A program made the position numbers and the translations under genes. From an uncultured Clostridia bacterium (GTDB lineage: Bacteria > Bacillota_A > Clostridia > TANB77 > CAG-508), in the NCBI GenBank assembly GCA_947624725.1, contig CANQLP010000002.1, positions 79,963 to 143,962 of the forward strand: DNA of 64,000 nucleotides, read 5' to 3'. The notes under the pieces are model-generated. The model saw only the letters and a program-made list of their open reading frames with translations. It was not told where the DNA came from and did not search any database. This document shows positions 9,825-19,849 of this stretch, one piece after another (positions within the stretch are counted from its first letter, which is position 1; every line of letters begins with the position of its first letter).

Positions 9825-10868
9825 ATGAAAAATCGGTATTGCAAATTAGTACTTGAGGCAGAAGAGGGCATAATCTTCGAAACCTCAGAAGGAGAAAATG
9901 GAGAGTTAATTATCAAGGCTTCGCTTCTAAATACCAACGAAGAGGAGAGTTATTTGGAAAGCCAAGACAACACTTCTTATGAAGCTACCAATTCAGAAAG
10001 CTTAGATAGTTCTGAAGCTAGCAATGAAACATCAGAAATTTCAGAAACATCAGAATCATCTGAGCTTTCTTGCAATTATGAAACACCACCAATTCCAGAT
10101 GGATACAAGCATATTTGTGGAGAGTGGAACGACGGCTTTGTAATTGAAAGAAGCTTGGATGGTAGTCAGTTTGTATGGATTCCTGTTGGAAGCCTAGACC
10201 CTGATGGAACACTTAATGGCAAAGATTTTTCAGAAAAATTTGGCAGAAGAAACTATCAGAAAGATGACTTTTCTGAGTCTGGATTTCATGAAGAGTTAAC
10301 GGATGAACTTGTATTACAGATTGAAAGCGTTGAGAAATATGGCGGATTTTATATTTCTCGTTATAACATTTCTGAAAACAAGAAAACCCGTAAGCTACAG
10401 TCGGTAAAAGGAGCTATGCCATTGGTAAACATCGGGTTTTATGGTACCATGCAATCAGCATCTGAAATAGAAGCTACTGAAGCAGTTAAAAGTCATCTGA
10501 TTTTTGGTGCAGAATATGATTCTGTATTAGCATGGCTTATCAAATCAGGTGCTAAAACTCTTAATGAAATTGCAGAAAATTCTTCTAGTTGGGGCAACTT
10601 CTGGAATTATGATGAATGGGGGTGGAACCCGAAGGGAATGCCTGAAACAGGAAGCTCTGAAGAATGGAAAGCCAATAACATTTATGATTTAGCGGGACAA
10701 GTAGCGGTATGGACACAGGAAGAATGGGGAGATGGTAAGTTCCATGTTATTCGTAATCGATGCTGTGTTATTCCTGATGATGAAACTACTGTGGCATATC
10801 GTGACTATAGCTTTTCAGATTATGGCTCACCCATATTTGGATTCCGTGTTGGACTTTATATAAAATGA
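9825..10868 (+). CDS. FGE/SUMF1-like (C-type lectin fold) protein with Ser-rich linker
   Basis: 347 residues. Residues 1-35 form a small conserved head. Residues about 38-80 are a low-complexity Ser/Glu/Thr linker. The remainder resembles the formylglycine-generating-enzyme fold, with FVWIPVGS near the domain start, GGFYISRYN, IYDLAGQVAVWTQE and the terminal GFRVGLYI. Catalytic Cys residues of true FGE enzymes are not evident, so a binding role is more likely. The fold is also that of variable proteins of diversity-generating retroelements, but no reverse transcriptase is nearby. Codon 4 is an in-frame CGG (9834-9836) that must be read as Arg, because reading it as a frame change gives a stop within a few codons. 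Codon use is richer in G+C than the core genes, suggesting transfer. Confidence 0.7.
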   Translation: MKNRYCKLVLEAEEGIIFETSEGENGELIIKASLLNTNEEESYLESQDNTSYEATNSESLDSSEASNETSEISETSESSELSCNYETPPIPDGYKHICGEWNDGFVIERSLDGSQFVWIPVGSLDPDGTLNGKDFSEKFGRRNYQKDDFSESGFHEELTDELVLQIESVEKYGGFYISRYNISENKKTRKLQSVKGAMPLVNIGFYGTMQSASEIEATEAVKSHLIFGAEYDSVLAWLIKSGAKTLNEIAENSSSWGNFWNYDEWGWNPKGMPETGSSEEWKANNIYDLAGQVAVWTQEEWGDGKFHVIRNRCCVIPDDETTVAYRDYSFSDYGSPIFGFRVGLYIK

Positions 10869-10910
10869 TACGAAATCTGCTAAATTAACCTAATTCATTT
10901 TCAAGTACAA

Positions 10911-10953
10911 GAAAAGGAAGAGAATCTAAAATTTTAGATTCTTTTTCTTTTTG
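10911..10953 (+). terminator. Terminator after the FGE-like gene
   Basis: Self-complementary AGAATCTAAAATTTTAGATTCT followed by TTTTCTTTTT. Confidence 0.75.
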
Positions 10954-11006
10954 AAATAAATAAGAGACAGCCTATACGAATAAACTATTGCTAAGGAGGT
11001 ATTTTT

Positions 11007-11241
11007 ATGGGAGCAAGGGGACTAGACTTCAAACACAAAGAAGTAATAAACATCACAGACGGAAGGAGACTTCGGATATGTACAAGATGTAACGGCAGAC
11101 TTAGAATCAGGAATTATTACCTCTATCATAGTACCAGGAACCAACAGCAAACTTAGCATATTTGCAGGAAACAACGAAATCGTAATTCCATGGAAAAATA
11201 TAAAATGCATAGGAGATGAAATCATTCTCGTAGAAATATAA
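11007..11241 (+). CDS. YlmC/YmxH-family PRC-barrel sporulation protein, with +1 CGG site
   Basis: 77-residue PRC-barrel protein of the YlmC/YmxH family found in spore formers. ATG 11007 follows AAGGAGGT. The first 22 codons end in ...DGRRL, then an in-frame CGG at 11073-11075 interrupts. Ignoring C 11073 gives GGA TAT and restores the conserved continuation (GYVQDVTADLESG ... IVPWK-like IVIPWKNIKCIGDEIILV) to TAA at 11239-11241. Read conventionally the gene would lose its conserved C-terminal two thirds. Confidence 0.8.
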
Positions 11242-11343
11242 CAAAAATACAACTGTAACTAAAAAAACTAATTTTATTCACAGTATGGACATAATGGGCA
11301 TATATAATGTATAATATAATTGTATTTAAGGAGGACAAGCTAT

Positions 11344-12019
11344 ATGAATACTACTATTTTAGTTGTAGATGATGAACAAAGAATGAGAACTCTTTTAAAA
11401 GACTTTTTAATGAAAAAAAATTATCAAATCCTAGAAGCTAAGGATCGGAGAAGAAGCAATAGAAATATTTAATGAAAAGCAAGAGCAAATAAATCTTATT
11501 TTGTTAGATGTAATGATGCCAAAACTAGACGGGTGGTCAGTATTAAGACAAATAAGACAAACATCAAATATACCAGTCATAATGCTTACAGCAAGAGGAG
11601 AAGAACAAGATGAACTATTTGGGTTTGAACTAGGAGTTGACGAATACATTTCAAAACCATTTAGCCCTAAAATTCTTGTAGCGAGAGTAGAAGCAATACT
11701 AAAAAGAACAACACCAACTGCTAAATCAGTAGAAGATGTAGGTGGAATAGAAATAGATGCAGAAGGAAGAACAGTAAAAATAGATGGAAAAGTAGTAGAA
11801 ATGAGCTTAAGAGAATATGAACTTTTAAAATATCTAATAGATAATACAGGAATTGCTCTTTCTAGAGATAAGATATTAAATAATGTTTGGAACTACGACT
11901 ATTATGGAGATTCTAGAACGATAGATAGTCATATAAAAAAGATAAGACATAAGCTTGGCAAAAAAGGTAAATATATAAAAACTATGAGAGGTATAGGATA
12001 TAAATTTGAAGTTAAATAG
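11344..12019 (+). CDS. OmpR/PhoB-family response regulator, with +1 CGG site
   Basis: 224 residues after ignoring one C. The receiver domain has DD at residues 9-10, phospho-acceptor D55 (LLDVMMPK), T82 and K104; the winged-helix DNA-binding domain is at about 125-224 (SLREYELLKYL, TIDSHIKKIRHKLG). In-frame CGG at 11446-11448 follows ...EAKD; dropping C 11446 gives GGA GAA and the normal DGEEAIE helix. Without that, translation stops at codon 43. Its stop overlaps the TTG start of the sensor kinase by 14 bases, so the pair is coupled. Domain order matches WalR/PhoP-like regulators; the regulon is unknown. Confidence 0.88.
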
Positions 12020-13523
12020 TAAAAATATAATCAATAATATAAAAAGTAAATTTCAGAGCATAAGAGTAAAACTATTTTTAAGTTTAAGTATAACAGTTAT
12101 CGTAATAATAGTTTTTCTTATATTAATCAATAGTATTGGACTTGAAGCATATTATATTTATTCTAAAGAAGCTGTTTTACTTAGGACATATAATGCAATA
12201 AATGGATATTATAATGGAGAAATAAGAGAAGGTAATATAGAAACAGAACTTGAAAAATTGTCTTTAAGTAACGATTTCGACATACTGATTAAAACAGATA
12301 AAGGAATATATGCATCAAGCAAAGACTTTTTATCATCACTTAATTTATTTGATGATACGGTAGATTTGGAAAAAACTATAGAGCAAGATATATTATATGA
12401 TGACAAAAATGTAGAAATAAAAAGAACAACAGATAGAGAAACTGAATTGTCATTTATATTACTTTCAGCAAATCTTGATAGTGGTTATGAACTATATATA
12501 AGAGTTGCAGTAGCACCGATACAAGCAAGTGCAAGAACTTCTAATAGACTTCTAATCATTATGGGATGTTTTACAATTGTTATAGGAGGAATTATAGTTT
12601 TAGCAATATCAAAGAAATTTACATCTCCAATTGAAGAATTGAACAGCATAACAAAGGAAATATCAGAACTTAACTTTGAACATAAATACGAAGTGAATAA
12701 TTCAGAAGATGAAATAAATAATCTTGGAAAGAATATAAATGCCATGTCAAAAACGCTAGAGGCAACAATAAAAGAACTTAAGAAATCAAATATTGAGCTT
12801 GAAAAAGACATAGAAGAAAAATCGAAGACAGATGAAATGAGAAAACAATTTATATCAGATGTATCGCACGAATTGAAAACACCAATTGCTTTAATACAAG
12901 GATATGCAGAAGGACTTGTAGAGAATGTAGCAGAGGATGAAGAAAGCAGAAAATTCTATGCAGAGGTTATCTTAGATGAATCAAATAAAATGGATATACT
13001 AGTAAAAAAATTGCTAGAATTGATGAAATTAGAGTATGGAAAAAATACATTGACACCTACAAGATTTAATATATCTGAATTAATAAAAGAAGTTATAAGA
13101 AAATCAAAGAAATTGTTAGATGAAAACAATATAAATATTGAATTTTCAGCTGAAGAAATATTTGTATTGGCAGACGAATTCTATACAGAGCAAGTATTTA
13201 ACAACTATTTTACAAATGCAATAAAAAATGCTTCAGAAGTCGATGGAAAGAAAGTAATAAAAATAACTTATAAAAAAGAAGAAACAAAGCTAAGAATATC
13301 TGTATTTAATACAGGTGAAAATATAGAAGAAGAAAATTTAAATAGAATCTGGAATAGATTTTATAAAGTAGATTCTTCGAGAAATAGAGAAAATGGTGGT
13401 ACAGGAATAGGACTAGCACTTGTAAAAGCGATAATGACTAATATAGGAAATAAGTATGGAGTAGAAAATAAAGAAAATGGTGTTGAGTTTTACTTTGAAT
13501 TAGATTTAGATATGAAAAATTAA
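12006..13523 (+). CDS. Sensor histidine kinase
   Basis: 505 residues with a TTG start overlapping the response regulator. Two transmembrane helices (about residues 20-42 and 180-202) flank an extracellular sensing domain. Then come a HAMP segment, a HisKA domain with phospho-accepting His in DVSHELKTPIAL, and an ATPase domain with N box (NYFTNAIKNA) and G box GGTGIGLALVKA. Cognate kinase of the upstream regulator by operon position. No in-frame CGG. Stimulus unknown. Confidence 0.92.
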   Translation: MKLNSKNIINNIKSKFQSIRVKLFLSLSITVIVIIVFLILINSIGLEAYYIYSKEAVLLRTYNAINGYYNGEIREGNIETELEKLSLSNDFDILIKTDKGIYASSKDFLSSLNLFDDTVDLEKTIEQDILYDDKNVEIKRTTDRETELSFILLSANLDSGYELYIRVAVAPIQASARTSNRLLIIMGCFTIVIGGIIVLAISKKFTSPIEELNSITKEISELNFEHKYEVNNSEDEINNLGKNINAMSKTLEATIKELKKSNIELEKDIEEKSKTDEMRKQFISDVSHELKTPIALIQGYAEGLVENVAEDEESRKFYAEVILDESNKMDILVKKLLELMKLEYGKNTLTPTRFNISELIKEVIRKSKKLLDENNINIEFSAEEIFVLADEFYTEQVFNNYFTNAIKNASEVDGKKVIKITYKKEETKLRISVFNTGENIEEENLNRIWNRFYKVDSSRNRENGGTGIGLALVKAIMTNIGNKYGVENKENGVEFYFELDLDMKN

Positions 13524-13534
13524 GATGATTAAAT

Positions 13535-13577
13535 AAAGCTCTATGTGAATCTTCAAATTCATATAGGGCTTTACATA
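13535..13577 (+). terminator. Terminator after the two-component operon
   Basis: Inverted repeat AAAGCTCTATGTGAAT / ATTCATATAGGGCTTT (one bulge) at the end of the kinase gene. Confidence 0.65.
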
Positions 13578-13578
13578 A

Positions 13579-13607
13579 TTGACATTTTATAAAAAATTTA
13601 GTATAAT
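13579..13607 (+). promoter_or_regulatory. Sigma-A promoter for the repeat protein
   Basis: TTGACA at 13579-13584, 17-base spacer, TATAAT at 13602-13607; 36 bases upstream of the ATG at 13644. Confidence 0.8.
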
Positions 13608-13643
13608 ATAAACTGAATTTAGTTATTGTAAAAGAGGTAAAAA

Positions 13644-15416
13644 ATGAAATTAAGAGAAGAAGATATTGCAAAAAGATATTTAGAATTTTTAGAAAAAAAT
13701 AATAGAAAACCGAGGGCATGTTTTTGTAAAAATGGGAAAAAATTATCTTTAAAAGATCTTGAGCCAGAGCAGAAAAGAGAGATAAATTTATATCTAAAGG
13801 CTCAAAAATATCAATTACTTACTTTTATGCCAAAAGACGCATCAGAAGAATATAAAGATACAATAAAGAAGATTAGAGAACTATTAAGGGAAATAACAAT
13901 CAAAAAAGATTTAGAACAAGCACAGGAGTATTTAAAATTTATAGAAGAAAATGGAAGAGAGCCAAGTGGTGCCTTTGCCCAAAAAGGAAAAACTATTAAA
14001 TCAAAATATTTGACAGAAAGTCAAAAGGCAGAGAAATTATTATATAATAGATGGAGAAATTGTAATATAAATCTTATATATCAACAAAATCTATATGAAA
14101 GTATAGAAAAAGTACCAGAAGAATATAGAGAAATAGTTGCTAAAGTAAGAGAAGTATATAAAGAACTAGAGAGAAAAAAGTATGATAGTGTAATAGATGA
14201 ATATATAGAATATGTGAAAAAGAATAAAAGGTATCCAAGAAGTTGCTCTTATGATAATCATAAGCAACTAACAATGGAAGAAATGACAGAGGAACAACGA
14301 AAAGAAGTAAGGCTATATCAGAAGTTATACTCAACTGGGTTAAGAGAAATAATAATTCTTTGCGAGGGAAAAACATTAGATGAAATACCAAATCAATACA
14401 AACATATAGCAAGCAAAATAATTGAATTAAATGCATTAATGAATCCAAAAGGAGAGCTACAATTAGCCTACGATTATGTGGATTTTGTAAAGAAGAATAA
14501 AAGAAGACCAAAAAGGGCTTTTTATGAAAATCGCAAGGTAGTTTCTAGAAGTGTTCTTACAGATGAACAAAGAGAAGAAATAAAGTTCAAAGAAAAGCTA
14601 GATAAGTCAGGAATTTGGAAGAAATTGTTAGAATATAAGGAGGAAGAAGAAGAGAAAATACCAGAGGAATACAAAGAAATTGTAAGAATGCTAAAATCAG
14701 CTGATTTAATTGTAGATGCAAATTCAAGAGGAATACTAAAATATATTGAATTTATAGAAAAAAATGGTAGATTACCAAGAGGAAATTTTTCAGACAATAA
14801 TAAAGAATCAAAAGCATATAATTTAAATTTGACAGACGAACAGAAAGAAGAAAGAAACATATATACAACATGGGTAAATAGTTCAGTTCATTATCTTTTA
14901 CTAAAATATAATGGACAAGATATATCAAATGTACCAGAAGAATATAGAGAGACAATAGGAAAGATTAGAAAGTTATATGCTGAAATAGATAAAAAAACAG
15001 AACTTGATTTGATGAATAAGTATATAAGCTTCATAGAAAAGAATGGAAGAAAACCAAGAAAAGATTTTTATGAAACAGGAACAAGAATTATAAAGCAAAA
15101 TCTAACAGACGAAGAAATTGCAGAATTAAACTTATATAGAAAAACATTTAAAAAAGGTATTGCGAAGAAAATAGAAAGATTAAATGTAGAGAATTTAGAT
15201 GACATACCTGAAGAATATAGAGAAGCAATTTCTAAACTAAGAAAAATAAAGCTAGTAGGGGATGGCAAATTACATAACAAATTAGAATCGATTAAAGAGT
15301 TAAGAGAAGCAAAATCTGAAAGAGATAATGCACAAGAGATAAATTTAAAAGCCAAAGAGCTGGAAAATGAAGTAAGAGAGAAAACAGAACAAGAAGTTAA
15401 TAAAGAAAAGGAATAA
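13644..15416 (+). CDS. Protein of six ~90-residue helical repeats
   Basis: 590 residues built of six copies of a repeat of about 90 residues, starting near residues 12, 95, 188, 277, 367 and 458. Each unit carries Y-x-x-F/Y-[IV]-x-x-N-x-R-x-P-R, then LTxEQxxE, then IPEEYREIxxKIR. The unit is highly charged and predicted all-helical; the last 60 residues are a charged coiled-coil tail. It has its own promoter and a terminator behind it. I do not recognise a named family; the NxRxPR motif faintly recalls the helicase-associated repeat, but no helicase is present. Possibly nucleic-acid or protein binding. Confidence 0.75.
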   Translation: MKLREEDIAKRYLEFLEKNNRKPRACFCKNGKKLSLKDLEPEQKREINLYLKAQKYQLLTFMPKDASEEYKDTIKKIRELLREITIKKDLEQAQEYLKFIEENGREPSGAFAQKGKTIKSKYLTESQKAEKLLYNRWRNCNINLIYQQNLYESIEKVPEEYREIVAKVREVYKELERKKYDSVIDEYIEYVKKNKRYPRSCSYDNHKQLTMEEMTEEQRKEVRLYQKLYSTGLREIIILCEGKTLDEIPNQYKHIASKIIELNALMNPKGELQLAYDYVDFVKKNKRRPKRAFYENRKVVSRSVLTDEQREEIKFKEKLDKSGIWKKLLEYKEEEEEKIPEEYKEIVRMLKSADLIVDANSRGILKYIEFIEKNGRLPRGNFSDNNKESKAYNLNLTDEQKEERNIYTTWVNSSVHYLLLKYNGQDISNVPEEYRETIGKIRKLYAEIDKKTELDLMNKYISFIEKNGRKPRKDFYETGTRIIKQNLTDEEIAELNLYRKTFKKGIAKKIERLNVENLDDIPEEYREAISKLRKIKLVGDGKLHNKLESIKELREAKSERDNAQEINLKAKELENEVREKTEQEVNKEKE

Positions 15417-15423
15417 TGAAAAG

Positions 15424-15470
15424 AAGCGCAAATTTTAAAAATAAATTTAAAATTTGTGCTTTGTTTTTTA
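15424..15470. terminator. Terminator between convergent genes
   Basis: Inverted repeat AAGCGCAAATTTTAAA / TTTAAAATTTGTGCTT with T run on the right side; lies between the repeat gene and the leftward ger operon end and may serve both. Confidence 0.7.
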
Positions 15471-15629
15471 AATTATTACTACAATGCAAGGACTAAGAAG
15501 AGATACAAATGCTAATATCGTGATTATAATTCCAGCAGTTTTGTTGGAATTATTTTTATATTCATAAATTGCATACCCTAGAGTTCTAAAAAAGACAAAT
15601 ATGCTCAATATTAAGATGATAAATATCAT
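15468..15629 (-). CDS. Small membrane protein at the end of the gerA operon
   Basis: 53 residues with start at 15629 behind a good AGGAGGTATTT ribosome site and stop at 15468. It has two hydrophobic segments (residues about 2-18 and 33-53) separated by a short polar loop (YEYKNNSNKT). It follows gerAC by about 25 bases on the same strand, so it is likely a fourth operon member. Some gerA operons carry a small membrane subunit (GerD/GerE-type), but this identity is only positional. Confidence 0.55.
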   Translation of the reverse strand: MIFIILILSIFVFFRTLGYAIYEYKNNSNKTAGIIITILAFVSLLSPCIVVII

Positions 15630-15653
15630 AAATACCTCCTAAAAATTACAATA

Positions 15654-16891
15654 TTATGAGATTAAATAGCTTGATATTACTGAAATATTTGCATCTACCT
15701 TAAAGAAAGAATTTTTATAATTTTCAAGCCAGTCATATTCTATCCAATCGTTCCATGTTGGAAAATACTTTACTGCATATCTTCCAAATAAATCAATATC
15801 TGCATTATAATTTTTTGAAATTTTGTATAAATAATCTTCTAGTTTAGCATTTATATAAGAAGTAGCATATTCTTCTATTAGCTTCAAATTATCCTTTTGC
15901 AAATAATTTGAGTCAGTATCTGTAGATAATAGTTTAGCATTAAGTTTTACATTGACTGTGATAAAAGGAGAACCATTGATGATTTTTACATCTGATTTGG
16001 TGTTCTTATCTAATGTCAAATATAAATCTATTGTATTATTTTCTTCAAAAGGACTAGGAATAGTTATAATACATTCTTCCATTTCATTTATTATAATTAG
16101 GTGGCAAAGGGTTTCAATCGAAGTAAGTTCTCCGAACTAAAGTATCGCCTTTGAAAACAGCAAGACCAACGACATCGATATTAGAGGAAGCGGTAGCATT
16201 ATTTCCAGAGCCAGAAGTAGTTTCTCCAGCAATTGTATCAGTATCAACATTAGAAGCACCAGATGCACTATCTTGATTTGTAGCACTAGATGTTATAGAA
16301 CCTAAAATTGCAACAGGTTCTCCAAAAGTATCTGATATAGCATCAAATACATTTGCAACTGTTATGTTTGCAGTATATCCTGTGTATTTACTAGAATTTG
16401 CAACTATTTCGTAATATTTTGCAGTTATGCTTTCAATTTCTGATTTTGAATTAGATAAGAAATCATAAGCAGTAGAACGGCTAACTGCAACATTACAATC
16501 TGGTCTTAATTCAACATTATTTATTAAAGTATATATAATGTCCGAAATACCATTTGTTGCAACCTCCTCAGATATAACTAAAACCTTACAATGCGATAAA
16601 TTTAATTTTTTACTTACGAAACCATTTGCAAGACTTATACCAGATTCTATTGATGAACATTCTATTGTATCAATTACTGTGTCAGCAGAGGTTGTAGAAT
16701 CGCTATCAGATGAATTTTTTGAAGGAATAGATAATTGAAAGCTAACCTTTAAATCATTATTTTCGCCGTTTATCTACGCCAATTGCAACTACATAGGCTA
16801 AGTTATTAATATCTTGCTGAGTATAATAACCAGACACAGCAAAAGATACAAGAATTACTAGTACAAAGATAATGTTTATAATTCTATTCAA
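15654..16891 (-). CDS. gerAC: Spore germination protein GerAC/GerKC, with two +1 CGG sites
   Basis: Lipoprotein-like C subunit of a GerA-type nutrient receptor in the spore inner membrane. I take TTG 16891 as start, overlapping the gerAB stop. The N terminus is a hydrophobic export segment. In-frame CGG occurs at codon 42 (C is the complement of 16768; the sense text is GVDK-C-GEN) and again at the complement of 16134 (GDTLV-C-GELTSIE). Dropping both C residues gives one 411-residue chain with the usual GerAC order, including the family-typical VGLAVFKGDTLVG segment and C-terminal domain. Conventional reading breaks it into three pieces. No lipobox Cys is seen near the start, which is unusual for GerAC. 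Confidence 0.8.
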
Positions 16892-17993
16892 TAGTTTCTA
16901 CTCCTTTCCTTAAAAGCTTCTTTTTCTTAAAATATGCACGAATTAAGATAAATGAGGTTATAAAAAATACAAAAATTATAGATGCATATTTATATATTGT
17001 TGATTCAAATACATTTATATCAGACACAGAAGAAGGAATTAAACTTATTGTAAAAAGAATGGCAGAAAAACAATATACAAGTTCTCTTTCAAATTTTACA
17101 TTTGTAATCTTCTTAAAAGTATTTAAAGAAAAGTTCATAGTTATAGCAAGATAATTGAAAATTGACATTATCCAAATCAAAATGAATATGGCATCAATTC
17201 TTCTAATAAATTCTCCAAAACTTATTCTTCTAGATAATATATATATAGATAAAGTGCTATTTATATTTGCTATTGCTGGAATTTGAAAAAGAAGAGCAAT
17301 AATGCCAAGTACAAGATATATAGTGTATACAATAAGAGAAATAATTCCAGCTTTTTTAAAGTTTTTTGTATTACCAATATAAGGAATTAGAAATGGTGCT
17401 ATAAACATACTGCTAAACGCAAAAATATTCCCAAGACCAGATATAAAAGTGTTAGACACTCCATATCCAAGTAAAGGCAAAGCTCTTTCTGGTATAAATG
17501 AAGAGAAAGAAGATATAAATATTATTATCATAGCTGTCAAAATAATAGGCATAGTAATTAAAGTAACTCTTGAAATTGCTTTAAAACCAATTAAATTCAT
17601 AATTGCAGCAATCGTAATAAACATTAATATGACAAGCTCACGATCAATGTTTGGGAAATAGATTAAAATTAAGCTTTCTGCAAAAGTTCTAATAATGAGA
17701 GCAGAAATTGTAATAAAGTATATACAAACAAGTACACTAAAAATATTTTTAAATGTTTTGCCAAATGAAAATTCACAAATATCAATAAGGTCTTTTCCAG
17801 GGAAAAGTTCAAATATTTTTGCTGCAACATAAAAAACAAATAATGCAATTATAAATACATATATTAAGTTCAAAATAGTTGCAGATCCTGTAGATGCGAT
17901 TAAGTGATTTGGCATGTTTAAAATTATATGAGAAATCATAACTGTAATGATAACTGATGCAGTTTGTAATATACTCATTTTTGATTCATTCAT
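16884..17993 (-). CDS. gerAB: Spore germination protein GerAB (endospore germination permease)
   Basis: 369 residues, ten predicted membrane helices, amino-acid/polyamine/organocation transporter superfamily. B subunit that binds the germinant in GerA-type receptors. Start MNESKMSILQ at 17993; it lies 21 bases after gerAA and overlaps gerAC by 8 bases, giving the normal A-B-C order. No in-frame CGG. Confidence 0.9.
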   Translation of the reverse strand: MNESKMSILQTASVIITVMISHIILNMPNHLIASTGSATILNLIYVFIIALFVFYVAAKIFELFPGKDLIDICEFSFGKTFKNIFSVLVCIYFITISALIIRTFAESLILIYFPNIDRELVILMFITIAAIMNLIGFKAISRVTLITMPIILTAMIIIFISSFSSFIPERALPLLGYGVSNTFISGLGNIFAFSSMFIAPFLIPYIGNTKNFKKAGIISLIVYTIYLVLGIIALLFQIPAIANINSTLSIYILSRRISFGEFIRRIDAIFILIWIMSIFNYLAITMNFSLNTFKKITNVKFERELVYCFSAILFTISLIPSSVSDINVFESTIYKYASIIFVFFITSFILIRAYFKKKKLLRKGVETIE

Positions 17994-18014
17994 ATTGATG
18001 ATTAATCCTTTCTT

Positions 18015-19708
18015 TTAATATTTCCATTTACGACTTATTTTCTCTTCTTTATTAGGCCTTTTTGTATTCAAGAAATTTCTTCTTTTTTCTCTTTTCCAAA
18101 GAGGAGGTAAGAAGTATCCAGAACTATTATCAACTGACATAGGAGAATATGGGCTTAAGTATGATACTCCAAATGAATTTATACTTGCAATAATTGTAAT
18201 ATGAAGTACAAAGCAAAAAGCTATACCTAAAAATCCAGCAAAATATCCTAAAAGAATATAGGCAAATCTGACTAATCGTATATGAAAGCTAAGTGAGAAA
18301 TCAGGTACAGCAAATGCAGTTATACCAGTCAATGCAACAATTATGACTAAAATAGGGCTTACGATATTTGCAGTAACTGCAGCATCTCCTAAAATAAGTG
18401 CACCGGACGATACCAATGGCTTGTCCTAGTGGCGCAGGAACCCTTACACCAGATTCGCGAATTAGTTCAAGAGATACTTCCATAATTAAAATCTCAAATA
18501 TAATAGGGAAGGGAACATTGCTTCTCGATGCAACAATTGCAAAAAGTAATTCTGTTGGAATTAACCCTTGATGATAGGTTGTTATTGCAACATATAGTCC
18601 AGGAAGTAGAAGTGTAATAAAAAGTGCAAGTAATCTGATTGCCTTAAGCATATTACTTAGTTGGTATTTTAAATTTCTATCTTCTGCTGTACTCAAAAAA
18701 TCTATTAAAACAGCTGGTGCAACTAATGCATATGGAGTTCCATTTACAAGAATTGCAACTCTTCCTTCTAAGATAAGTGATGCAACTCTATCAGGCCTTT
18801 CAGAAGATAATAATTGAGGTACGCTGAAATTTGAGTCATCGATTAGTTGTTCTAGTTGACCGAGATGATATTAGATAGTCTATTGCTAGATTTTTTATTC
18901 TATGTTTTACTTCATTTACCAAATCATTATTTGCTACATTTTTAAGGTAACAAACTGCAACCTGTGTATGGCTTATCTTCCCAACATCCATTTCTTCAAT
19001 AACAAAATTTTCACTATTTACAATTCTTCTTAAAAGACTTGTATTCGTACGAATAGCTTCAATAAAGCCTTCCTGTGAACCCCTGATAATAGTTTCATTT
19101 TCAGGAGGAGAAACAGAACGCTTATCGAATCCTTTAGCATCAATTAGAAACGCAGTATCCAAAGTATCAATGAATAGTGCTGAAACTCCAGCATTTACTT
19201 TCTGAAAGATTTTCTTAAATTTACTTTCAGTTTGTACATCATTTTGTGGCACTAAACATTCTAGAATATAAGTGCTTAAATCAAACTTTTTAACTCTCCT
19301 TACTGAAACATTATTTGTGACAGCCATACTTACAATCTCATGCTTTTCTTTTGTAGTAAGAGAAGCACTTTTTAGCATCAATGGTTCTATCACAAATTTA
19401 TTAATAGATTCAGAATCAATCATACCTTCAATGTAGAAGAGAAATGATGAATATTCTTTTCCTTTAATTGTAATATAAAATTCGCGCATTTTTATATCAC
19501 TATTTATATCGAAGCTATATTTATTTTTTATATATTCCTTATTTACATCAATTGAAGGAAAAATTTTCTCACTTTCTAAAGTTTTTTCTTCAGAAGATGG
19601 GGGAGGATTATCCAAATTTTGTGAATCTGTACTTTTGGGTAAAACGAAATTATACCTATTTGGTTCTTTATAAGTTATTAAATTAATAAAATCATTTAAA
19701 AGTTTCAT
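18015..19708 (-). CDS. gerAA: Spore germination protein GerAA, with two +1 CGG sites
   Basis: A subunit of the GerA receptor. After ignoring two C residues the chain is 563 residues: a soluble N-terminal half, then five or six membrane helices and a charged tail. Site 1: the complement of 18862 after codon 282, sense text ISS-C-GQLEQ. Site 2: the complement of 18405, sense text GIV-C-GALILGDAAV. Both restored segments are among the best conserved parts of the family (ILEGRVAILVNGTP, PFPIIFEILIMEV, GQAIGIVGALILG). Read conventionally the gene falls into three pieces with no complete membrane domain. Confidence 0.88.
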
Positions 19709-19756
19709 AGTGCTATTAGTATCTCACAAAAAACGGAAAGTATGTAAAAAAATGAA

Positions 19757-19797
19757 AGAAAAACTCCAGTAATTTCTTACTGGAATTTTTCTTTTAA
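19757..19797 (-). terminator. Terminator of the small leftward gene at 19,850
   Basis: ACTCCAGTAA / TTACTGGAAT hairpin with A run on one side and T run on the other, so it can act in both directions. Confidence 0.6.
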
Positions 19798-19849
19798 AAC
19801 TTTATGTTACAATTGTAACCCATTTTTTGTGTGCCGTACGCCGTACATG

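Noticed and set aside
9825..10868. Diversity-generating retroelement target
   Set aside because: The fold fits, but no reverse transcriptase, template repeat or accessory gene is visible within the window.
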